Positions 16,998-25,869 are shown, numbered from the stretch's first letter. The stretch: 64,000 nt of DNA from Salipaludibacillus sp. CUR1 (GCF_021028955.1 NZ_JAIWPE010000096.1:1-64000); one strand, 5' to 3'. The notes: a model not told the origin generated them from the letters alone. Numbers and translations: made by a program.

Positions 16998-18668
16998 TTA
17001 CCGATCTCCTTTAAAAGGCTGTCTTTGACAGACAAACCGGTCATCCAGATAAGTTACACTCGTATGATATGGCTTAGTCTCAAGCCCCGGATAGTCCTCA
17101 TTATAATGGGCGCCTCTGCTTTCAGTTCTGTGCATTGCTGCTTCAACGATTGCTTTAGCGGTGCGGACCATATGGCGGCTCTCTATAAAATCAATGACTT
17201 CTCTCGAATAAGGTTTTAACGAAGGTGCCTTAGCCTCTTTTAATAGGACGTCTACTTTTTCGAGCTTTTCCCTGGCCTGATGAAGGCCTTTATCCGAACG
17301 AACCACTCCGGCTCCTTCGTCCATCACTGACTGTATCTTTCTTTTTATATCATAAGGACTTACGCCGTTTTTTCCCCTGACTGGAGAATCGCCCGTTAAT
17401 TTCTGTAACCATTCGCTGACGTATCCGTTTAGGGACGTGGAAAAACGATTCTCCCTCTCAGCTGATTCATTTGCGGCAGCCTGCCCCGCCCGCGCTCCAA
17501 ACACAAGGCACTCCGAAAGGGCATTGTTTCCGAGACGGTTGCCTCCGTGCAGCCCGCCTGCCGTTTCTCCTGTAACGTACAGACCCGGCACGGAAGAGGC
17601 GCCATTCCCATCGATTTGAACTCCTCCCATGATAAAGTGAGCCGCAGGACCGACTTCCGCACGATCCGTAGTTAAATCGACTCCCCTATCCATGCACATT
17701 TCATATTCGTGAGGAAAGTCGCTTTTAACTCTACTTGTTGTATGTGTCACGTCCATAAACACTGCCCCATTTTCTGTACCACGGCCCTGGCCCACTTCAG
17801 AAGCCATAGCAAGAGACAGTTTATCTCTCGTTGTATTTTCGAGCGTCCAAGGTTCATAATCTGCCATAAAGCGGTGCCCGTCCTTGTTATAGAGCCTGGA
17901 ATAATGATAAAAGCTGATACAGAAGCCTGCAACAGACTGAGGGGCTTTTAAACTGACCGGATAAAACTGTACCTGTTCCATATCTTTAAGAGCGGCGCCT
18001 GCTCCCAGCCCGAGTGAAAACCCGTCTCCTGTCGCTTGGACAGGGTTACTCGTTACCGGATAAAGCTGGCCCATTCCGCCGGTAGCAAGAATAACCGTTT
18101 TAGCGTGAATGATAGACAGTTTATTCTCCGTTAAATCAAAGACGAGCGCTCCTGTGACTCTTTCAGACGACGTGAGCAGTTCCAGAGTAATAACATCGCT
18201 CCATGTTTTGAGGTTATCTTTAAGAGACCGTGCTTTTTTTAATAACGTCTGGAGGATCCCAAGTCCGGTTTTGCCTTTTCTCGCGCTGACCGAGCGTGAG
18301 ATGGAATGTCCGGCAGTTGAAAAGACTGCCACTTCTTTCTTTTCATCGACATCCAGTTTTAACCCCCAGGCGATCAGCTCGTTAATTCTTTCAGAAATCT
18401 CCCCCGCTAAGATTTTTGCGAGTTCCGGATCACTGAGTCCCCTGCCGCTCTCTTCAATATCTTTTAAGTAAGTTTCCTCACTGTCTCCGTTAAGGGACCA
18501 TTCACCTAAACTGGCAATCTGCACTGCCCCCACGGTCGAGCCGCTTTTCCCGACAGCCCCTTTATCAATCACGAGCACCTTTTGGCCTGACCGGGCGGCA
18601 TAAACACTTGCTGAAAGGCCCGCGGCACCTGATCCTATGATTAAAACGTCAGTATTTATGATATCCAT
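16998..18668 (-). CDS. FAD flavoprotein of the succinate dehydrogenase/fumarate reductase family
   Basis: A 556-residue FAD enzyme. The dinucleotide-binding motif IIGSGAAGLSASVYAARSG is at residues 10-28. Family signatures follow: TVILATGGMGQLYP (about 190), AHFIMGGVQID (about 345) and the flavin/substrate loop LHGGNRLGNNALSECLVFG (about 375). The helical and capping C-terminal domain is present (HMVRTAKAIVEAAMHRTESRG). The usual QFHPT substrate motif reads QFYPV, so classic succinate/fumarate chemistry is doubtful. It is translated just before the small 2Fe-2S subunit and lies divergent from two racemase-superfamily genes, suggesting a shared catabolic route for a small dicarboxylate or related acid. 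Confidence 0.85.
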   Translation of the reverse strand: MDIINTDVLIIGSGAAGLSASVYAARSGQKVLVIDKGAVGKSGSTVGAVQIASLGEWSLNGDSEETYLKDIEESGRGLSDPELAKILAGEISERINELIAWGLKLDVDEKKEVAVFSTAGHSISRSVSARKGKTGLGILQTLLKKARSLKDNLKTWSDVITLELLTSSERVTGALVFDLTENKLSIIHAKTVILATGGMGQLYPVTSNPVQATGDGFSLGLGAGAALKDMEQVQFYPVSLKAPQSVAGFCISFYHYSRLYNKDGHRFMADYEPWTLENTTRDKLSLAMASEVGQGRGTENGAVFMDVTHTTSRVKSDFPHEYEMCMDRGVDLTTDRAEVGPAAHFIMGGVQIDGNGASSVPGLYVTGETAGGLHGGNRLGNNALSECLVFGARAGQAAANESAERENRFSTSLNGYVSEWLQKLTGDSPVRGKNGVSPYDIKRKIQSVMDEGAGVVRSDKGLHQAREKLEKVDVLLKEAKAPSLKPYSREVIDFIESRHMVRTAKAIVEAAMHRTESRGAHYNEDYPGLETKPYHTSVTYLDDRFVCQRQPFKGDR

Positions 18669-18842
18669 TGACGGACACTCATTTCTTTATAAATTTATTC
18701 CTATCTCCAAGAAAATTTTACGGTCTTATCTTGGCATGTTTTTAATAGAATGTAAAATCACCATGTGATTGGTGATAGAGCTAATGAGAGGCTGCGTTGT
18801 ATATGAAAAGTAAGGAATGCTTAATTTTATTAAAGGAGAAAT

Positions 18843-19622
18843 ATGAGTATGTCTAAAAACCATCAATCTGTTAAAGTGGGGTTTCTTTATCCGGGCTTTG
18901 CCGCCGAAGATGACTTTCCGCAAATAGGGCAAATGGTCACTCCCCGAGTAGATGTGGAGCTTGTCCATACGACATTCATCGAAGACGCACACACAGTGGA
19001 AGCGTTAAGCGAAATGGGAAGCGTTAAGCGCATTAACGAAGGAACAAAAGAGTTAGCTGGTAAAAATTTAGATGCGGTGCTGTGGACTTCCACCAGTGCC
19101 AGCTTTGTTCTCGGTCTGGAAGGGATTAAAGAACAAGTCGCCGCCATGGAAAACGCTTTAAAGGTCCCTGCTTCAACGACCGCCTTAGCTTTTATCCATG
19201 CCGCACAAACTCTTAACGCGAAGCGGGTTGCCATCGCAGCCACCTACCCTGACGACATAGCAGTCATTTTTAAGAATTTCCTTGAAAATTTTCAGATTGA
19301 AGTCGTTCAGTACGCCAGCAAGAATATTATTACCGCGGCAGAGGTAGGCACGCTGCAAAAAGAAGAGGTGCTTCAATTCGCAGCAGACAACAGCCGGTCC
19401 GATATTGATGCTTTGTTAATTCCCGATACAGCTTTACATTCTGTTCAGTGGCTGGAAGATATTGAAACTGCCATTAAGAGACCGGTGATTACGGCAAACC
19501 AGGCCAGCTTCTGGGAAGCGCTCCGTCTCACAGGCAGGTTCACACCCCAGAAAGGAATAGGTACGTTATTTACACTAAAACCACTGGAACCAGGAGGACA
19601 CACAGGTGATTTTAAGAGCTAA
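18843..19622 (+). CDS. Maleate isomerase/arylmalonate decarboxylase-like protein without Cys
   Basis: A 259-residue member of the Asp/Glu racemase superfamily, closest to maleate cis-trans isomerases and arylmalonate decarboxylases by the segments DAVLWTSTSASFVLG (about 79-93), LKVPASTTALAFIHA and ANQASFWEALRLTGR near the C-terminus. These enzymes normally use one or two catalytic cysteines; here the first position is in TSTSAS and the second in LLIPDTALHS, and the whole protein contains no Cys. ATG 18843 follows AAAGGAGA. It overlaps the next gene by 17 bp and is divergent from the flavoprotein operon. Confidence 0.8.
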   Translation: MSMSKNHQSVKVGFLYPGFAAEDDFPQIGQMVTPRVDVELVHTTFIEDAHTVEALSEMGSVKRINEGTKELAGKNLDAVLWTSTSASFVLGLEGIKEQVAAMENALKVPASTTALAFIHAAQTLNAKRVAIAATYPDDIAVIFKNFLENFQIEVVQYASKNIITAAEVGTLQKEEVLQFAADNSRSDIDALLIPDTALHSVQWLEDIETAIKRPVITANQASFWEALRLTGRFTPQKGIGTLFTLKPLEPGGHTGDFKS

Positions 19623-20337
19623 CAAAGGCCAGGTCAGCTACGGTGTCTCAATCGGCATTATATTAATTGATACATTCACCCCCTTTATTCCGGGAGATGT
19701 TGGCAACGCTACGACTTACAGCTTTCCTGTCAGGTTTCAAACGGTGAAAGGCTTAACGTTCGATAAACTGTTAAATAAAGACCGGTCAATGCTGGAACCA
19801 TTGATTGAAGCAGGGCAGGATCTCGTCAATGAAGGTGTTAAAGCTGTGACCGGGGACTGCGGCTATTTAGCGATGTATCAGGAAGCACTGGCTGACACAC
19901 TAAAAGTCCCCGTCTTTATGTCCAGTCTGCTTCAGCTTCCCTTTATGTCCCATATGCTTAAAAAAGGCGAGAAAATCGGCATAATTTGCAGCAAAGCAGA
20001 TTATTTTGACGAAAAGATACTGGAAGGGCTCGGAATAAACTCTCATGTTTCTCTCTGTGTCCGCGGCCTTGAAGGTCAGGAAAACTTCAGAAAAGCTGCA
20101 CATGATGAAATCGGTATTATTGCACCTGACTTAATTGAACAGGAAGTAGTTTCGGTAGCCAGGCAACTCACTGAAGACGAACCCGCTGTAAAACTGCTTC
20201 TTTTGGAATGCAGCAGCCTTCCGCCATACGCCGCCGCAGTCCAGCAGGCCGTGCAGCTGCCTGTCTTCGATTACGTGACCATGATTAACTACGTCCATTC
20301 AACTCTTGTGCAGACACGGTTTAAGGGGTTTATGTGA
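19606..20337 (+). CDS. Asp/Glu racemase-superfamily protein
   Basis: A 243-residue protein of the Asp/Glu/hydantoin racemase superfamily, with both cysteine positions kept: VTGDCGYLAMYQ (Cys about 87) and LLLECSSLPPYAAA (Cys about 202). The GTG start at 19606 is supported by CAGGAGG at 19591-19597, inside the upstream gene, so the two are translationally coupled. Likely an isomerase, racemase or C-C lyase on a small acid; the pairing with a Cys-less paralogue is unusual. A hairpin at 20397-20423 probably ends the operon. Confidence 0.8.
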   Translation: MILRANKGQVSYGVSIGIILIDTFTPFIPGDVGNATTYSFPVRFQTVKGLTFDKLLNKDRSMLEPLIEAGQDLVNEGVKAVTGDCGYLAMYQEALADTLKVPVFMSSLLQLPFMSHMLKKGEKIGIICSKADYFDEKILEGLGINSHVSLCVRGLEGQENFRKAAHDEIGIIAPDLIEQEVVSVARQLTEDEPAVKLLLLECSSLPPYAAAVQQAVQLPVFDYVTMINYVHSTLVQTRFKGFM

Positions 20338-20396
20338 TTTCTTTACGAGTATTACACGCCCAGGAAGAGGTCGTCAACGACTAAGAGGAGTGGGAG

Positions 20397-20423
20397 GAGG
20401 CTGCCTTTTGGCAAGCCTCTTTA
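20397..20423 (+). terminator. Terminator after the racemase-family pair
   Basis: GAGGCTGCC (20397-20405) pairs with GGCAAGCCTC (20410-20419, one bulged A) around TTTT, with a short TTTAT tail. Confidence 0.6.
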
Positions 20424-20432
20424 TAAATATTC

Positions 20433-21206
20433 TTACTGGGCTGTATAACCGCCGTCAAGAACCACAGCCTGCCCTGTAATACCTTTTGCTTTATCGTCTG
20501 CAAGATAAAGGGCATAGTCAGCAATTTCCTGAACGGCCAGCAGACGTTTCTGAGGCACAAGCGGGTAGAGAACTTCTTCCTTCACTTTTTCTACCGGTAC
20601 ATTCCGGGTTTTTGCAAGATCTTCAAACTGTCCTCGCACGAGCGGCGTATCAACATAACCAGGGCAGATGGCGTTAACAGTGATATTGTGTTCTGCTGTC
20701 TCCAATGCCGCCACTTTTGTGAGACCGATGACACCGTGCTTCGCGCTGTTATACGCCGCTTTTCCGGCAAAGCCGATCACCCCGTTAATGGAAGCCATGT
20801 TAATAACACGGCCGCCGCCCTGTTTTTTCATGACCGGAAGTGCATGTTTCATCGCTATAAATGGTGCGACCTGCATAACTTTAATCATAAATTCAAATTT
20901 TTCAGTCGGGAATTCTTCAATCGGTGAAACGTGCTGAAGACCTGCATTGTTAAAAAGAACGTCCAGTCTTCCGTAAGTTTCAACCGTTTTAATGATTGCC
21001 TTCTTAATATCTTCTTCGCTCGTCACATCAACTTTAAGTCCGAGACAGTCGTAACCTTCTTTTTTCAGATTTTCAGTTACTTCGTTAATCTTTTCTTCGT
21101 TAATATCTGTGAAAACGACTTTTGAGCCTTCTTTCAGGAATGCTTCCCCTATTTGATAACCGATTCCGCTTGCTGCCCCTGTAATAAATGTTACTTTGTT
21201 ATTCAT
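20433..21206 (-). CDS. 3-hydroxybutyrate dehydrogenase (SDR family)
   Basis: A 257-residue short-chain dehydrogenase. Visible: the NAD-binding motif TGAASGIG (9-16), NNAG (about 89), Ser in NMASINGV, and the active-site YNSAKHG (Tyr about 153, Lys about 157). NAICPGYVDTPLV and the whole pattern match D-3-hydroxybutyrate dehydrogenases, which interconvert 3-hydroxybutyrate and acetoacetate. The ATG follows AGAGGGG. An upstream pseudogene retains SDR and thiolase fragments, so this gene may be what is left of a hydroxybutyrate/ketone-body or acyl degradation cluster. Confidence 0.88.
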   Translation of the reverse strand: MNNKVTFITGAASGIGYQIGEAFLKEGSKVVFTDINEEKINEVTENLKKEGYDCLGLKVDVTSEEDIKKAIIKTVETYGRLDVLFNNAGLQHVSPIEEFPTEKFEFMIKVMQVAPFIAMKHALPVMKKQGGGRVINMASINGVIGFAGKAAYNSAKHGVIGLTKVAALETAEHNITVNAICPGYVDTPLVRGQFEDLAKTRNVPVEKVKEEVLYPLVPQKRLLAVQEIADYALYLADDKAKGITGQAVVLDGGYTAQ

Positions 21207-21266
21207 ATAAACCCCTCTTCTTATATAATTTATAGTTATACCTGATCTCTAAGACTTCAGAGATTT

Positions 21267-21644
21267 TCAGTTTTCCATTCCGACGATGCTGGATACACCC
21301 ATGCCGCCGATGCATAAAGGGGCAAGGCCGTAGCGTGACTTTCTGCGCAGTGTCACAAGGCCCCTCGTTGGGAGTACTTTTCCTTCAATACCAGCCTTAT
21401 TAAAGAGCACATCTACTTTACCAAAAGCTTCAACAGTTTTTTCTATGCAGTTTTTAACCTGAGCTTCATTTCCTGCATCCATGGCAACTGTTTTTAGTCT
21501 AATTCCGATCCTACCTGATCTAATGCTTCCTGATCTAGATCTACTAATCTAACCTTTGCTTCGTCATTTGAAAAAGTTTAACTGCTTCCTTGCCAATGCC
21601 TCCGGCAGCCCCAGTAATTACAACAACTTTTTTAAAAATTCCAT
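21267..21644 (-). pseudogene. Decayed SDR gene fused to a thiolase C-terminus
   Basis: Reading on the minus strand, AAGGAGG and ATG 21644 open an SDR frame recognisable in pieces across several frameshifts: VVVITGAAGGIGKEAV, then a segment like VDLDQEALDQVGSELD, then DAGNEAQVKNCIEKTVEAFG with KVDVLFN-AG. At about 21370 the sequence turns into RYGLAPLCIGGMGVSSI, the C-terminal signature of an acetyl-CoA acetyltransferase (thiolase). A deletion has therefore joined two genes that were probably adjacent. No intact product is expected. Confidence 0.8.
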
Positions 21645-22026
21645 GGAAAAAACCTCCTTAATTGATATAAGAAAACCATTTCACTAATATCATACCTTTG
21701 TTTTGAATATTCAAACTATTTTTAAAGTGGTTTCAGAGTTTATTTACCCAAAGTGAGAAAATAATCTTCCTTTCTTCAGCAGACATTTTGATTGAACTGA
21801 TAGAATCCGAACACCTTTATAAGCAGCCTGTTCACTTGGCCTTTTAGACTGAAGACCCGAAGAAGCAGCTGCTTAGTGTGAGAGGCTGCAACTTAAGCTG
21901 ACAGAAGGCCCATGTTTTTTCCTCTATCATTTCATTTACTATTAAATTTTAAAATTCTCTTTTTCGAGCACCTTTTTCTATTTTTGTCCGTCTATACTTA
22001 TGAAAGAAGAACAGGAGGGTCAATTG
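21645..22026. other. Intergenic region before the sigma-factor gene
   Basis: No gene supported. It should contain the promoters of the decayed SDR gene (minus strand) and of the sigma factor (plus strand), but no clear -10/-35 pair was recognised. Confidence 0.5.
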
Positions 22027-22578
22027 ATGACAGATGAGGAACTTATACATAAAATTCTTTCGGGAGATCAGCATGCAATCCATGAACTGCACGAACGTTA
22101 TGTTGATCGTATATTTAACTACATTTACATCCAGACGAACAGCTATCATGATACCGAGGAATTATTGCAGGATGTATTTCTTAAAGCTGCAAATCGTCTC
22201 GACCGTTTTAAAGGACATGCCTCCTTTAAAACATGGATTTTTAAAATTTCAAGAAATGTAGTAATTGATTATTACCGAAAACGAAAAAAAGAGCAGAGAT
22301 CACTTACGATGGATCAAGACACCATGGAAGGAATTGCAGGCGAGTATGAAGCTGCAGAAACAACCGTTCTACGCAATATACATATGAATGAAATTTTCGA
22401 GTCGATTGACAGGCTTCCCGAGACCTATCGAATGATTCTTCACCTGAGGTTTGTTGAAGATTTTTCTATAACAGAGACGGCAGAAATTATGGGTAAAACT
22501 GCTCTCTCAATCAAATCAGCACAACGCCGGGCACGCCTGGCTTTACATGAACAACTTAACCTGGAGGTGAGCAATTAA
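22027..22578 (+). CDS. ECF-type RNA polymerase sigma factor
   Basis: A 183-residue sigma-70 family protein of the ECF type. Region 2 is visible in YVDRIFNYIYIQTNSYHDTE through DVFLKAANRLDRFKG and FKTWIFKISRNVVIDYYRKR; region 4 in LPETYRMILHLRFVEDFS and the helix-turn-helix ITETAEIMGKTALSIKSAQRRAR. ATG 22027 is preferred over the upstream frame because GGAGGG at 22014-22019 is correctly spaced. The stop overlaps the next start (TAATG), so it is coupled to the membrane protein that probably controls it. Target genes unknown. Confidence 0.92.
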   Translation: MTDEELIHKILSGDQHAIHELHERYVDRIFNYIYIQTNSYHDTEELLQDVFLKAANRLDRFKGHASFKTWIFKISRNVVIDYYRKRKKEQRSLTMDQDTMEGIAGEYEAAETTVLRNIHMNEIFESIDRLPETYRMILHLRFVEDFSITETAEIMGKTALSIKSAQRRARLALHEQLNLEVSN

Positions 22579-23999
22579 TGACTAAGCGTCAAACCAGTAG
22601 AGATGAGCTCATTCAACTCATGAAAAAAAGGAACCAAATTAAACCGTCTGAAGAAGCCAGACAAAAAAGTCTGCAGGCTTTTCGAAATGGGTTAAACCAA
22701 AACATTTCAAAAGGTAAAAATAAACAAAAGCTGACTAACCGCCAGCGTATTATAGGATCAGCAATGACTGTATCGGCTGCAGGTATTGCCGCTCTTATCC
22801 TACTGAACTATGATTTTATGCCGGGAGAAATGCCTCTCGATTCAGGAAACGGAGAAAGTTCTGAACAAGAATCACGTACTCCCTTGAACAATGAAGAGAG
22901 AGAAGAAACTGGAAATCTTAATTTGGACGAGATAAAAGAAAACCCTCAAGTTTTAGAAAGGGTGCTAAACAGGAAGTCAATTGATATCGAAGATTTAAAT
23001 GAGATGGATATATACTCTATCTATAACGGGAATTTATCGGTTTCACTGCCTGACGGGTGGTCTGTAAATGAAGATTATACAGAGGATGTGCATTCAATTA
23101 TTTTCACTGGGCCTGATTCAGAAGAAATGTCCCTCTACTTATATGAGAACGACCTGAATGAAAATCTGTATGAGCAACAATTAGATGACATTCTATCTGA
23201 CATGTCTATGACAGAGGCAACAACTGTTTCTCCTGATTATATCGAAAACTTTGAGATTCTAAGGTTTCATGAAGAGTTTCCGTTTGATTACGAAAAAACT
23301 GAAATGTACAGTTTTATAGATGAGGAAACTGGGCGTTTTAAAGAACTTTATCTGTCTGAATTATTTGGCCACCCGATGATCTACACGATGAACGTTCCTC
23401 TGAACGATGAAGAGAGCTGGCCTCTATCCTGGGTCTTCTTTTCTCAAATGTTCGTCTCAAAGCCTTTTACAGTGGATGGCTCTGAAGGGGAAATACAGTC
23501 AGAGTACGAGCGCCCAACAGAAAAAACAGTTATTTTATCTATAGGAGCTCGCATGTTTGAAGAATTTGAGATTGAACTTTATGACATCGGCGAATTAGGC
23601 CTGACCAGTTACCGCCCGATTGGAACAGAAGTTGAACGCGTTGAGCATGACCAGTTTGTTGAATGGCGTTTCACAGACACTGATGTCTCCAAAAACAGCT
23701 TTTATTCATTTGGCAAATTAAACGAAGGATTCCCGGTTGATCAAGGGAAGGAGATAATGTTTGAGGCTTTTGAAATTGATCTCGCTTATCATGAAGATCT
23801 TGGCGGCGGAAGTCAGTATCATTTTTCCTACTACAGTGGCAGGGGAAATGACTTTTACGATGGATATATAGAATTTTTGGAAATAGACAATGAATGGTAT
23901 TATAAGCATGCTCATTCAGACAGAGAAGATAATAATGGGGTCCTGTTTAATGTTTGGTTGGATTTATTTATAGACCATCTTGAATGGGAGAAAAGATAA
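22578..23999 (+). CDS. Membrane partner of the ECF sigma factor, putative anti-sigma
   Basis: A 473-residue protein with a basic cytosolic N-terminus (about 60 residues), one membrane helix (about 60-80, SAMTVSAAGIAALILL) and a large, very acidic outer domain. Gene order and coupling to the sigma factor suggest an anti-sigma or sensor role. No zinc-finger (HxxxCxxC) anti-sigma motif is present: the N-terminus has no Cys. The outer domain has beta-rich stretches (SVSLPDGWSVNED, TVILSIGARMFEEFEIELYD) and no family I recognise. Ends at a clear terminator. Confidence 0.7.
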   Translation: MTKRQTSRDELIQLMKKRNQIKPSEEARQKSLQAFRNGLNQNISKGKNKQKLTNRQRIIGSAMTVSAAGIAALILLNYDFMPGEMPLDSGNGESSEQESRTPLNNEEREETGNLNLDEIKENPQVLERVLNRKSIDIEDLNEMDIYSIYNGNLSVSLPDGWSVNEDYTEDVHSIIFTGPDSEEMSLYLYENDLNENLYEQQLDDILSDMSMTEATTVSPDYIENFEILRFHEEFPFDYEKTEMYSFIDEETGRFKELYLSELFGHPMIYTMNVPLNDEESWPLSWVFFSQMFVSKPFTVDGSEGEIQSEYERPTEKTVILSIGARMFEEFEIELYDIGELGLTSYRPIGTEVERVEHDQFVEWRFTDTDVSKNSFYSFGKLNEGFPVDQGKEIMFEAFEIDLAYHEDLGGGSQYHFSYYSGRGNDFYDGYIEFLEIDNEWYYKHAHSDREDNNGVLFNVWLDLFIDHLEWEKR

Positions 24000-24021
24000 A
24001 GATAAAGATGAAAATCGATTT

Positions 24022-24060
24022 AACGGATAGCCAGGGATTAACCTTGCTATCCGTTATTTT
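24022..24060 (+). terminator. Terminator of the sigma/anti-sigma operon
   Basis: AACGGATAGC (24022-24031) pairs with GCTATCCGTT (24046-24055), followed by ATTTTAT. Confidence 0.85.
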
Positions 24061-24172
24061 ATGGCTGAGTGGAAAAAGCTTTAGCAACATCGCTGCAGGG
24101 GGGCCGCTCCTTTTGACAAATTATGATAATATGAGGTTTGTATAAATTTATTTGGCTGGGCTGAGGAAAACT

Positions 24173-24424
24173 ATGACACTATTTGAGAAATTATATACCC
24201 TTATTATTTTTTCAGCAGTCATTATAGGGATTAGTTTAGGGCAATCAGAAATTATGAGTGAGCATGCCGAAAGCTTCATTGTTCCCCTGTTAACCGCTAT
24301 GCTTTACATTACTTTTTTACAAATTCCTATTGAAGAAATTAAGAGAGCTTTTAGAAATCTCAGTTTTACCTACACGTCGGTTTTTATAAACTTTCTTTGG
24401 ATGAAGATTACTCTCACTTGTTAA
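24173..24424 (+). pseudogene. N-terminal remnant of an ACR3/bile-acid-symporter-type transporter
   Basis: An 83-residue frame beginning MTLFEKLYTLIIFSAVIIGISLGQ and containing VPLLTAMLYITFLQIPIEE and FINFLWMK, matching the first helices of ACR3-like arsenite exporters or related BASS transporters, which are normally about 320 residues. It stops right after the second conserved block, and its end overlaps the tail of the convergent gene by 4 bp, so the remaining three quarters are missing. ATG 24173 follows TGAGG. Non-functional remnant is the simplest reading. Confidence 0.7.
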
Positions 24425-25869
24425 AGCAAATACACGAAATATTTCGTAAAAAGCGACAAAATTCCTGTTAGTACTGATTTACCAAAAGAAGGCTCTTCTT
24501 TTTCCACATAAGAGTTATTAATGTAATCCCCTTTATCTGAAACCTGCAGGCTTTGATAAGTGATATAATTGTCGACTTTGTCTATGACTAAGTCAGCTAA
24601 CTCACGGCTATCGACTACGAGCATAACCTCAGTGCTCAGGTATGTGCTTCTCGGGTCCAGATTAAACGACCCTACCGCAGTTATTCTTTCGTCAAAGATG
24701 AATGTTTTTGCGTGCAACGATTCTGATGTTTCCTGAAATTCAAAAACCGAAATACCCGCCTCTGTCATCTCTTCCCTAAAATGGGCATAACCTGAGTATG
24801 CCAGGATATTCGGAGTAGCCGCGAGAGAATTTGTCAACAGAGCAATATCAGAGGCCTCAATCTCCTCTTCATTTATATAAGTCATCATCCGGTCGTCAGG
24901 AATGAGATAAGGACTTTGGATAACGATGGATTCTGAGGCATTTTCCATTAAAGCGGCCAGGTCCCTCCATACCCTAGGGTCCTTATTAAGCCGTTCTATC
25001 GGATTGTGTATGAAGGTTACTTTATTAACGGGCAATGATTTTGCCAGCCAGTCGATCTCGCGGTTAAATTTCCAGTCATACGTTACCCGAAGCGAAGAAG
25101 CCTGCTTTCTTATTGCATTAACCGTCTCCTCTCCCGACTTTTTCTGCCGTTTAGAAAGGTCGGCAACAGGTTTTTTGGAAAAATGATGCTCCCAGAGTTC
25201 ATTAAAATAAGCAGTCATTTCTGGAAGAACACTGCTGCTATCACTGTCACCAACTGTATTAATCACCAGGAGATCCCTGTCATTAGAAGCTCCTTCGTAA
25301 CCTTCCGGGCTGAAATATTTATCTCCTATATTCCTCCCGCCAACCAGTCCTTTTTTGTTATCCACGATCATCATTTTATCGTGAAGCCTGTTATTCCAAG
25401 TCCAAGGGCGCACAGCATCAAATGGCTCATAAAATTTAAGCTTTATATTCGGATGAGCCGTTAAGGCATAAGTCATTTCTTTTAAATCGCCTCGTAAATT
25501 ATGAAACAAGCCGTCCAGCAAAATACGGACCTCTACCCCACGGTCCGCAGCCTCCACTAGTGCGCTGAGTAAAAAATCTGCTGACAGGCCGTCGTGCAGC
25601 GTAAAATAAGACAGATCGATCGATTCATCAGCATTTTCAATAAGGTGGATACGTCCCAAACCTGATTCTTCTCTGTCTTCCAACAGCACTACTCTGTCAT
25701 TTGCATGTCCATTTCCATAGAAGCGGTCAGGATCTGAGCTGCTAACATTGCCGTCAGCCGGCTCGTTGAACTGAAACAGGAGCGCCCCTGTGAGGAAGGC
25801 ATACACCACGTACAAACCTGCCAGACCTGACAGCGCACCAGTAATTTTTTTACCTTTTTCAGGCCCCAT
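24421..25869 (-). CDS. Phospholipase D-superfamily membrane protein (cardiolipin synthase-like)
   Basis: A 482-residue protein with an N-terminal membrane helix (about 8-30) and two phospholipase D domains. Both HxKxxxxD motifs are intact: RLHDKMMIVDNKKGLVGGRN (about 160) and SLHAKTFIFDERITAVGSFN (about 395). This is the pattern of cardiolipin synthases and related phosphatidyltransferases acting on membrane lipids, though the two-helix N-terminus of true ClsA is shortened. It starts 24 bp after the alarmone synthetase gene and is probably cotranscribed with it. Confidence 0.88.
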   Translation of the reverse strand: MGPEKGKKITGALSGLAGLYVVYAFLTGALLFQFNEPADGNVSSSDPDRFYGNGHANDRVVLLEDREESGLGRIHLIENADESIDLSYFTLHDGLSADFLLSALVEAADRGVEVRILLDGLFHNLRGDLKEMTYALTAHPNIKLKFYEPFDAVRPWTWNNRLHDKMMIVDNKKGLVGGRNIGDKYFSPEGYEGASNDRDLLVINTVGDSDSSSVLPEMTAYFNELWEHHFSKKPVADLSKRQKKSGEETVNAIRKQASSLRVTYDWKFNREIDWLAKSLPVNKVTFIHNPIERLNKDPRVWRDLAALMENASESIVIQSPYLIPDDRMMTYINEEEIEASDIALLTNSLAATPNILAYSGYAHFREEMTEAGISVFEFQETSESLHAKTFIFDERITAVGSFNLDPRSTYLSTEVMLVVDSRELADLVIDKVDNYITYQSLQVSDKGDYINNSYVEKEEPSFGKSVLTGILSLFTKYFVYLL

